A stretch of DNA of 6,103 bases from CAYUIG01 sp964444685. Its GTDB lineage: Bacteria; Gemmatimonadota; Gemmatimonadetes; Longimicrobiales; RSA9. Position numbers and translations under genes: made by a program. The stretch is taken from assembly GCA_964444685.1 (NCBI GenBank), contig CAYUIG010000099.1:1-6103 (forward strand). The letters run 5' to 3'. The notes beneath the pieces are model-generated. The model did no database searches. It was not told where the DNA came from and was given only the letters and a program-made list of their open reading frames with translations. Shown here one piece after another: positions 1 to 4,457 of the stretch (its first letter is position 1; every line of letters starts with the position of its first letter).

Positions 1-55
1 CGATCGTCCCCACGTTCACGTGCGGCTTCGTCCGCTCGAACTTCGCCTTGCCCAT
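1..55 (-). CDS. tuf: Elongation factor Tu, N-terminal fragment (runs off the window)
   Basis: EF-Tu is the GTPase that delivers aminoacyl-tRNA to the ribosomal A site in the cytoplasm. Only 18 codons are visible, starting at the ATG complementary to 53-55. They read MGKAKFERTKPHVNVGTI, which matches the near-invariant EF-Tu N-terminus just before the GHVDHGKT P-loop, which lies outside the window. The second residue is Gly rather than the more usual Ala, a minor variation. The gene lies 66 bases after the fusA stop, the normal place for tuf at the end of the str operon. The upstream purine-rich stretch GGGGAAAAGAGATA directly precedes the ATG and is a modest ribosome-binding site. No separate promoter is obvious in the gap, so I infer cotranscription with fusA. 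Identification is secure despite the short fragment; domain integrity cannot be judged. Confidence 0.93.
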   Translation of the reverse strand, partial: MGKAKFERTKPHVNVGTI

Positions 56-121
56 TATCTCTTTTCCCCGGTCCCCGGTCCGTTCTCTCTATGCTCGGTA
101 CGACTGTGTGTCCTCTGTGAA

Positions 122-2218
122 CTAACCACGCACCTTGGCGATGATCTCCTCCGCCTTCGACTTCGGCACTTCCTCGTAGTGCGAGAACTGCATCGCGTAC
201 ACGGCGCGCCCCTGCGTCAGCGAGCGCAGCGTCGTCGAGTAGCCGAACATCTCCGACAGCGGCACGCTCGCGCCGATCACCTGCGCGTCCGCGCGCTGCA
301 TCATGCCGCCGATCTTCCCGCGCCGGCTCGACAGGTCGCCGATCACGTCGCCCATGTAGTCCGCGGGCGTCACGACCTCGACGTCCATCACCGGCTCCAG
401 CAGGATCGGGCTCGCACGGCGCGCGGCCTCCTTGAACGCCATCGAGCCGGCGATCTTGAACGCCATTTCGCTCGAGTCGACGTCGTGGTAGCTGCCGTCG
501 ATCAGCTCGACGCGGATATCCACCATCGGATAACCGGCCAGCACGCCCGTCTCCATCGCCTCCTTGATGCCCTGCTCCGTCGGAGCGATGTACTCGCGCG
601 GGATCACGCCGCCCGTGATCCGATCCTCGAACACGAAGCCCTGGCCGGGCTCCGCCGGATACATGTTGATCACGACGTGGCCGTACTGGCCGCGACCGCC
701 CGACTGCCGCACGAACCGGCCTTCCACCTTCTCGGCCGGCTTGCGGATCGTCTCGCGATACGCCACCTGCGGACGGCCGATGTTCGCGTCGACCTTGAAC
801 TCGCGCATCATGCGGTCGACGATGATCTCGAGATGGAGCTCGCCCATTCCCGCGATGATCGTCTGCGCCGTCTCCTCATCCGTGTAGACCCGGAAGGTCG
901 GGTCTTCCTCGGAGAGCTTCTGCAGCGCCGTCGCCAGCTTGTCCTGATCGGCCTTCGTCTTCGGCTCGATCGCGACGTTGATCACCGGCTCCGGGAACTT
1001 CATCGATTCCAGGATCACCGGGTTCTTCTCGTCGCACAGCGTGTCGCCGGTGCGCGTGTCGCGCAGACCGATCGCCGCCGCGATGTCGCCCGCGTACACC
1101 TCGTCGATCTCGTCGCGCCGGTTCGCATGCATCTGCAGCAGCCGGCCGACACGCTCCCGCTTGCCCTTCGTCGAGTTGTAGACGTACGAGCCCGCCGGCA
1201 GCGAGCCGGAATACACGCGGAAGTACGTCAGCTTACCGACGTACGGGTCCGTCATGATCTTGAACGCCAGCGCAGCGAACGGAGCGTCGTCGTCGGGCGC
1301 GCGCTCGATCACCGTCTCGTCGTGCTGTGGCGGATGCCCCTGGATCGGCGGCACGTCCACCGGCGACGGCAGATAGTCGATCACCGCGTTCAGCAGCTGC
1401 TGCACGCCCTTGTTCTTGAACGCCGTGCCACACAGCACCGGCACGATCGCACCCGCGATCGTGGCCTTGCGGATCGCACCGCGCAGCTCCGCCTCCGTCG
1501 GGTCGTGCCCCTCGAGGTACTTCTCCAGCAGCTCCTCGTCGTGCTCGACCGCCGCCTCCACCAGCTCGTGGCGCAGCTTCTCGACCGTCTCCTTCAGCGC
1601 GTCGGGGACCGGACCTTCCTCCCACTTCACGCCCGTCGCGTCGTTCGAGTACACGAGCTCGACGCGACGCACGATGTCCACCATCCCCGTGAACAGCTCA
1701 CCCTCGCCCAGCGGATAGTGCACCGGGTACGCCTTCGCGCCCAGACGGTCGCGGATCATCGACACCACGTTCACGAAGTCCGCGCCCACCCGGTCCATCT
1801 TGTTGACGAACGCGATGCGCGGAACACGATACCGGTCCGCCTGCCGCCACACCGTCTCCGACTGCGGCTCCACACCACCGACCGCACAGAACACGGCGAC
1901 GGCGCCATCCAGCACCCGCAGACTGCGCTCCACTTCCACCGTGAAATCGACGTGGCCGGGCGTGTCGATGATGTTGATCCGATAGTCCTCGTCGAACCGC
2001 TTCCAGAACGCGGTCGTCGTCGCGGACGTGATCGTGATGCCCCGCTCCTGCTCCTGCTCCATCCAGTCCATCGTGGCGGAGCCCTCGTGCACCTCGCCCA
2101 GCCGATGGATCCGGCCCGTGTAGTACAGGATCCGCTCGGTGGTCGTGGTCTTGCCGGCATCGATGTGCGCCATGATGCCGATGTTGCGGAGCTTGTGCAG
2201 CGGGATCTGCCTGGCCAT
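122..2218 (-). CDS. fusA: Elongation factor G, translocation GTPase
   Basis: EF-G drives translocation of tRNA and mRNA through the ribosome, and with ribosome recycling factor splits post-termination ribosomes. The 698-residue length is typical of bacterial EF-G. The G domain is complete: P-loop AHIDAGKT at residues 17-24, switch I RGITITSA around 59-66, DTPGH at 85-89 with the GTPase-activating His89, NKMD at 139-142, and the G5 motif within CGTAFKNKG near 263-271. A G' insert lies between G4 and G5. Domains II to V follow, including the domain IV segment GGRGQYGHVV that contacts the decoding centre and the late DYMGDVIGDLSSRRG stretch of domain V. The start ATG at 2218 is supported by AAGGGA six bases upstream (2225-2230) and by family alignment. 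It lies 20 bases after rpsG. Nothing looks truncated. str-operon location and sequence favour canonical EF-G over the paralogue EF-G2. Confidence 0.98.
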   Translation of the reverse strand: MARQIPLHKLRNIGIMAHIDAGKTTTTERILYYTGRIHRLGEVHEGSATMDWMEQEQERGITITSATTTAFWKRFDEDYRINIIDTPGHVDFTVEVERSLRVLDGAVAVFCAVGGVEPQSETVWRQADRYRVPRIAFVNKMDRVGADFVNVVSMIRDRLGAKAYPVHYPLGEGELFTGMVDIVRRVELVYSNDATGVKWEEGPVPDALKETVEKLRHELVEAAVEHDEELLEKYLEGHDPTEAELRGAIRKATIAGAIVPVLCGTAFKNKGVQQLLNAVIDYLPSPVDVPPIQGHPPQHDETVIERAPDDDAPFAALAFKIMTDPYVGKLTYFRVYSGSLPAGSYVYNSTKGKRERVGRLLQMHANRRDEIDEVYAGDIAAAIGLRDTRTGDTLCDEKNPVILESMKFPEPVINVAIEPKTKADQDKLATALQKLSEEDPTFRVYTDEETAQTIIAGMGELHLEIIVDRMMREFKVDANIGRPQVAYRETIRKPAEKVEGRFVRQSGGRGQYGHVVINMYPAEPGQGFVFEDRITGGVIPREYIAPTEQGIKEAMETGVLAGYPMVDIRVELIDGSYHDVDSSEMAFKIAGSMAFKEAARRASPILLEPVMDVEVVTPADYMGDVIGDLSSRRGKIGGMMQRADAQVIGASVPLSEMFGYSTTLRSLTQGRAVYAMQFSHYEEVPKSKAEEIIAKVRG

Positions 2219-2238
2219 CGCCGGTCCCTTCTATGCCG

Positions 2239-2709
2239 TTACCACCGGTAATGCGCGAAGGCCTTGTTCGCCTCCGCCATCCGGTGCGTGTCGTCCTTCT
2301 TCTTGATCGTGTTGCCGTCGTTGCGGCTCGCCGCCACCAGCTCGTTCGCCAGCCGCTCCGCCATGCTCTTGTCGCCGCGCTGCCGCGCGAATCCGATCAG
2401 CCACTTCATCGCCAGCGTCGTGCGACGCTCCGGCCGCACCTCCACCGGCACCTGATACGTCGCGCCACCGACGCGCCGGCTCTTCACCTCCAGCACCGGC
2501 TTCGCGTTGTTCAGTCCCTGCTTGAACACGTTCAGCGCCGGCTGCCCCGTCTTCTCCTCGATCAGCCGCATCGCCTCGTAGAAGATCCCCTCGGCCGTCG
2601 ACTTCTTGCCGTCGATCATCAACGCGTTGATGAACTTCGTCACCGTCGTCGACCCGTAGCGCGGGTCGGCCGGGATCTCCCGCTTGACTGCCCTCTGACG
2701 TCGGCTCAT
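2239..2709 (-). CDS. rpsG: 30S ribosomal protein S7 (uS7)
   Basis: S7 is a primary 16S rRNA-binding protein. It nucleates assembly of the 30S head and lies near the E site and mRNA exit channel. The 156-residue product begins MSRRQRAVKREIPADPRYGS and carries the family signature from KFINALMIDGKKSTAE (about residues 25-40) to the RRVGGATYQVPVEV stretch of the conserved beta hairpin, ending in AHYRW. Length is normal. The ATG at 2709 lies just 2 bases after the rpsL stop codon (TAG-CC-ATG). The preceding bases, AAGCCCAAG, give no good Shine-Dalgarno sequence, so translation is probably coupled to rpsL by termination-reinitiation. In E. coli, S7 represses the str operon through a structured rpsL-rpsG gap of roughly 100 bases; no such gap exists here. 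Identity is certain; the regulatory statement is inference. Confidence 0.98.
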   Translation of the reverse strand: MSRRQRAVKREIPADPRYGSTTVTKFINALMIDGKKSTAEGIFYEAMRLIEEKTGQPALNVFKQGLNNAKPVLEVKSRRVGGATYQVPVEVRPERRTTLAMKWLIGFARQRGDKSMAERLANELVAASRNDGNTIKKKDDTHRMAEANKAFAHYRW

Positions 2710-2711
2710 GG

Positions 2712-3083
2712 CTACTTGGGCTTCTTGGTGCCGTACTTGGAGCGGCCCTGGTTACGGTCGGCCACTCCGCTCGCGTCCAGCGTCCCGCGGATGATGTGAT
2801 AACGAACACCCGGCAGGTCCTTCACTCGGCCCCCGCGAATCAGCACGATCGAGTGCTCCTGCAGATTGTGCCCCTCGCCCGGGATGTACGCCGTCACTTC
2901 GTACTTATTCGTCAGCCGCACACGCGCGACCTTCCGCAGCGCCGAGTTCGGCTTCTTCGGCGTGGTCGTGTAGACGCGCGTGCAGACTCCCCGCTTCTGC
3001 GGATTGCCCTGCAGCGCCGGCGCCTTGTCCTTCTTCTCCACCTTACGCCGTCCCTTGCGGACGAGCTGGCTGATGGTGGGCAT
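2712..3083 (-). CDS. rpsL: 30S ribosomal protein S12 (uS12)
   Basis: S12 lies at the 30S decoding centre and helps monitor codon-anticodon pairing. The 123-residue product contains QKRGVCTRVYTTTPKKPNSA and the GGRVKDLPGVRYH loop. The lysines equivalent to those mutated in streptomycin-resistant strains are present (Lys43 and Lys88 here, counting the initiator Met), as is Asp89, the residue methylthiolated by RimO in other bacteria. By sequence the protein is therefore wild type at the classic resistance sites. I chose the ATG at 3083, which gives MPTISQLVRKG and the family N-terminus. The frame stays open further upstream, but those residues match nothing in S12. The bases before the ATG, GGAAGAGGAGC, form a strong purine-rich ribosome-binding region: GGAAG is 6 bases and AGGAG 1 base from the start. 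It is the first gene of the str operon, with its own promoter and leader. Confidence 0.98.
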   Translation of the reverse strand: MPTISQLVRKGRRKVEKKDKAPALQGNPQKRGVCTRVYTTTPKKPNSALRKVARVRLTNKYEVTAYIPGEGHNLQEHSIVLIRGGRVKDLPGVRYHIIRGTLDASGVADRNQGRSKYGTKKPK

Positions 3084-3226
3084 GCTCCTCTTCCGTTGGC
3101 CGTCGCGGGTGATCCATCGAAAAAACGCGGGGACACCCATCGTCCCCGCCCGCCCGGTTGTGCGCGCTTCCACGCTTCCGGACACCGGCTACTGTACGGC
3201 CTCACATCCATTTAGCCGACAGACCT
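3084..3226 (-). promoter_or_regulatory. 5' leader of the str operon (about 140 nt)
   Basis: This is the transcribed stretch between the predicted start site (near 3224-3226) and the rpsL ATG. It holds a first possible hairpin with a perfect 6-bp stem (CGGCTA at 3218-3213 with TAGCCG at 3191-3186, 21-nt loop), then a small CCGG-TGT-CCGG dyad, then the terminator-like hairpin listed separately, then the rpsL ribosome-binding region. The word GTGTCC occurs in the upstream dyad and again in the 3' arm of the terminator hairpin. Upstream RNA could therefore compete weakly for the same partner, but I see no long antiterminator helix. No short leader peptide with a convincing ribosome-binding site was found. 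Positions are read from the sequence; a regulatory role is inferred. Confidence 0.55.
3120..3149 (-). terminator. Intrinsic terminator hairpin in the rpsL leader (candidate attenuator)
   Basis: Read on the minus strand, GCGGGGAC (3149-3142) pairs perfectly with GTCCCCGC (3134-3127) around a 7-nt loop GATGGGT. One G follows and then six T residues (3125-3120). This is the textbook shape of a rho-independent terminator, oriented with the str operon. It lies about 75 nt downstream of the predicted transcription start and 37 bases before the rpsL ATG, so it cannot simply end the rpoC unit, which has its own terminator more than 1.2 kb upstream. The plus-strand reading lacks a T tract. The best interpretation is conditional premature termination ahead of the str operon. 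A hairpin of low efficiency without regulation is the alternative. Confidence 0.75.
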
Positions 3227-3229
3227 GAA

Positions 3230-3258
3230 AAGGTAGGGGAATCCTCTGGGAGTGTCAA
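3230..3258 (-). promoter_or_regulatory. Sigma-70-type promoter of the str operon
   Basis: On the minus strand there is a perfect -35 hexamer TTGACA (3258-3253), a 17-base spacer, and TACCTT (3235-3230) as -10. The -10 keeps the important first T, second A and last T of the TATAAT consensus. Initiation would fall near 3224-3226. No other comparably good promoter on this strand is seen between the rpoC terminator and rpsL. It serves rpsL-rpsG-fusA-tuf, which would otherwise lack a promoter, because rpoC is followed by a strong terminator. The -35 begins 40 bases from the edge of the inverted-repeat block, with a run of seven C residues (3267-3273 on the other strand) just upstream. Confidence 0.78.
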
Positions 3259-3298
3259 CGTCCGGCGGGGGGGCGGATCATCGACTTCGGGTGACGGC

Positions 3299-3392
3299 GG
3301 GAGGCATACTTCGGGAGGCAATACTTCGGGAGGCGAACGACGGTAACGGCGGGGGCGCTGCGGGTGACTGCGGGAGGCGTACTTCGGGAGGC
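3299..3392 (+). repeat. Left arm of a 94-bp imperfect inverted repeat
   Basis: This arm contains five GGGAGGC words starting at 3299, 3313, 3328, 3372 and 3386. They are joined by short linkers such as ATACTTC, AATACTTC and GTACTTC, with one 37-base linker at 3335-3371. The reverse complement of 4296-4389 has the same five words with identical linker lengths (7, 8, 37 and 7). Aligning the arms without gaps gives 76 matches in 94 positions by hand count, all mismatches lying in linkers. Similarity weakens but continues slightly outward of 3299. The arm begins 40 bases upstream of the str promoter -35. Possible natures are terminal repeat of a small mobile element, REP-like intergenic repeat, or a protein-binding array. 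Confidence 0.85.
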
Positions 3393-3397
3393 GAACT

Positions 3398-3593
3398 GCG
3401 CAGCGGCGGGACTGCGGGACCGCATGCTGCGGGGCGCGTCGCCCGTGGGCGACGGCGCAGCGGCGGGACTGCGGGAAGGCGTGATTCGGGATCGGTCGCA
3501 CGCGGCGGTAGCCTGCATGGATTGCCGGAAGCATGATTCGGGCGGGTCGGATCGGGCACCGGCGAAGGTGTGGACTGCCGAAAGCATGATTCC
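3398..3593 (+). repeat. Degenerate direct-repeat array with 53-57-base period
   Basis: Four related units begin at 3409, 3466, 3519 and 3572 (steps of 57, 53 and 53). Each starts GGACTGC or GGATTGC and continues G-rich; the last three then reach TGATTC. The units at 3519-3539 and 3572-3592 differ at only 2 of 21 positions. A 22-base stretch is repeated exactly at 3398-3419 and 3455-3476. Intervening sequence is about 31-32 bases in the two later intervals and partly similar between them. The spacing recalls a CRISPR layout, but units are too short and too diverged and no cas gene is nearby. It looks like an outgrowth of the same repeat family as the inverted-repeat arms. Confidence 0.7.
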
Positions 3594-3952
3594 GTGCCAA
3601 TGGACCGCCGGCCTAGCCGCCCGGCGTTGTTGTCGGGGTCGTTCGACATATTCGGTATCCGTCGCACCGACTCGGGGGCGGAACGGCGGGCTTCGCAGCG
3701 GGTCCTTTGTGTGCGCGAGAAGCGGGCGCGAAGGCGCGGCGGGGCTGTGGTGCGCCGAGCGGTGCCGCAGTGGAAGCGACCAACGCATCCGGGGCGAGGC
3801 GCTCGACGACCCGACCCACCTCGGGCCGCTCTCGCTCCTGGAGTCCGCGGCAGGCCTCCGGCCGGGTCCCAGGTCCCCATGAGGCGGTCGACGATCGCGA
3901 GGATCTCGACCGAGGCCTCGCGGGCGCCGGAGTACCGAAGTCAACCGTACAA
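3594..3952. other. Inner part of the spacer, no intact gene
   Basis: These 359 bases separate the degenerate array from the 60-base tandem repeat. I find no open frame that both resembles a known protein and has a ribosome-binding site. Frames open on both strands are rich in Arg, Pro, Gly and Ser and look like chance reading of high-GC DNA. On the minus strand an ATG at about 3648 begins MSNDPDNNAGRLGRRSIG, with a plausible composition, but it has no ribosome-binding site and runs straight into the direct-repeat array. The part from about 3735 upward is treated below as a possible gene remnant. Confidence 0.6.
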
Positions 3953-4027
3953 CTCGAGGTCGATCGGGGCCGAGATGAGACTTGACTCCGCCTGGAGGGG
4001 GTAAAGTGACATCTCGAGGTCGGTCAT
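3735..4027 (-). pseudogene. Possible remnant of an unidentified protein gene
   Basis: I do not recognise a family. From an ATG at 4027 the frame reads MTDLEMSLYPLQAESSLISA and ends after 28 residues at a TGA (3941-3943). The same frame continues past the stop as YSGAREASVEILAIVDRLMG (about 3934-3875). In the 25 codons from 3934 to 3860 every third base is G or C, a coding-like pattern in such a genome. Further on, a different frame takes over the plausible protein character (GRVVERLAPDALVAST, about 3819-3770), as if a frameshift had occurred. No ribosome-binding site precedes the ATG. Part of the N-terminal section is a 20-codon duplication, since it overlaps the 60-base tandem repeat. Chance remains a real alternative; the call rests on codon pattern alone. 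Confidence 0.27.
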
Positions 4028-4072
4028 GGTCGCGATGTACGTTTGACCCCGTCTAAGGGGGTCCGATTTCCC
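3953..4072. repeat. Diverged 60-base tandem duplication with TTGAC dyad motifs
   Basis: Two adjacent copies (3953-4012 and 4013-4072) both start CTCGAGGTCG and, about 30 bases in, contain related motifs: TTGACTCCGCCTGGAGGGGG at 3982-4001 and TTGACCCCGTCTAAGGGGGT at 4043-4062. The second holds a perfect dyad, GACCCC and GGGGTC around a 7-base loop (4045-4063). The first holds CTCC-GCCT-GGAG. The combination of a -35-like TTGAC leading straight into a dyad resembles operators of MerR-family regulators. However, TAAAGT in the first copy lies only 14 bases from the hexamer, where such promoters usually have about 19-20. No gene that such a promoter could serve is visible downstream on the plus strand. 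Confidence 0.6.
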
Positions 4073-4295
4073 ATTCGTGCTCCAAAAGCCCCCGAGTGGT
4101 CACTTCACGGCGGCTGGAGCCCACTTGAATCCGGCACCCGCCCGCCGCACCACTCCCGAATTCGCCGCAGCAGCTCGCCGTGGGCCGGGGCATGTCCTCC
4201 CCGAGTCCCAGCCGCTTGCCCCGCAGTCCGGAAGGGGCATAGAAAGTGACGCAGATCCCCAGGCCGCCTCCCGCAATCCCGCAGTTCGTTGTTAC
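4073..4295. other. Spacer segment between tandem repeat and right arm, nothing identifiable
   Basis: No gene, RNA gene or strong dyad is recognised here. The beginning, together with the end of the preceding repeat (4057-4084), resembles the 3' end of a tRNA: a T-loop-like TCCGATT, then a short acceptor-like tract ending TCCA. No matching 5' half is present. Minus-strand frames end in short sequences such as LLEHEWEIGPP before a stop at 4053-4055, which I cannot assign to a family. Near 4262-4290 the sequence grades into the GCCTCCC repeat family of the right arm. Confidence 0.5.
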
Positions 4296-4389
4296 GCCTC
4301 CCGAAGCCCGCCTCCCGCATTCACCCGCCGTCACCCCGCCGTTGGCGCCGTCCGCCTCCCGAAGTCCCGCCTCCCGCAGCTCGCCTCCC
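4296..4389 (-). repeat. Right arm of the 94-bp imperfect inverted repeat
   Basis: On the plus strand this arm shows GCCTCCC words starting at 4296, 4310, 4354, 4369 and 4383, the mirror image of the left arm with the same linker lengths. Matching is 76 of 94 positions without gaps. A sixth GCCTCCC lies just inside at 4266. The arm's outer edge is only 6 bases from the T tract of the rpoC terminator. With the left arm it frames about 900 bases of spacer. If transcribed as one RNA the arms could pair, but the rpoC terminator should prevent most read-through into it. No target-site duplication directly outside the arms was recognised. Confidence 0.85.
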
Positions 4390-4395
4390 GCAGCC

Positions 4396-4433
4396 GAAAG
4401 AAACGGGCGGGCCCCCGATGGGGTGCCCGCCCG
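4396..4433 (-). terminator. Intrinsic terminator of rpoC
   Basis: On the minus strand CGGGCGGGC (4433-4425) pairs perfectly with GCCCGCCCG (4412-4404). The stem continues, after one unpaired A, with CCCC against GGGG around the loop ATC. TTTCTTTC follows directly (4403-4396). The 13-bp, almost all G-C stem starts 24 bases after the rpoC stop codon. It should end the rpoBC transcript efficiently and isolate it from the str operon, consistent with the separate promoter before rpsL. Confidence 0.92.
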
Positions 4434-4457
4434 CCAGACCTGCCGAGATGAACCCGG

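Noticed and set aside
56..121. A separate tuf promoter in the fusA-tuf gap
   Set aside because: The only -35-like string (TTCACA at 121-116) has no acceptable -10 at 16-19 bases. The gap shows just a short GACCGGGG duplication and a purine-rich ribosome-binding stretch.
20..2251. A 743-codon plus-strand open frame covering all of fusA
   Set aside because: It is antisense to a clear, full-length EF-G gene. Its product is dominated by Arg, His, Leu, Asp and Val with no recognisable domain, as expected when a high-GC gene with strong codon bias is read backwards.
2233..2799. A 188-codon plus-strand open frame opposite rpsG and the end of rpsL
   Set aside because: Same kind of antisense shadow: Arg- and Leu-rich, no domain, no ribosome-binding site.
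3084..3185. N-terminal extension of rpsL from an upstream GTG at 3185
   Set aside because: The extra 34 residues match nothing in S12. They would span the terminator hairpin, and the ATG at 3083 has a strong ribosome-binding region and the family N-terminus.
3084..3211. Leader peptide starting at the ATG at 3211
   Set aside because: There is no ribosome-binding site, and the frame runs through the terminator far into rpsL in another phase without a stop. It has no run of regulatory codons.
3466..3593. CRISPR array
   Set aside because: Only three to four units, 21-25 bases long, with substitutions and a length difference between them; partly similar intervals; no cas genes. The units belong to the local GGGAGGC repeat family.
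3255..3944. Open frames of 130-230 codons across the spacer (for example minus strand 3255-3944 and 3278-3880, plus strand 3364-3882)
   Set aside because: Products are Arg-, Pro-, Ser- and Gly-rich readings of the repeats (for example repeated PKYASRS-like and ASRSPASRS-like strings), overlap one another on both strands and lack ribosome-binding sites. Only the small segment noted as a possible remnant showed coding-like codon phase.
4020..4084. Complete tRNA gene
   Set aside because: Only a 3'-end-like portion can be drawn. The dyad GACCCC-N7-GGGGTC uses the same G run needed for the T stem, and no acceptor 5' strand or D arm is present.
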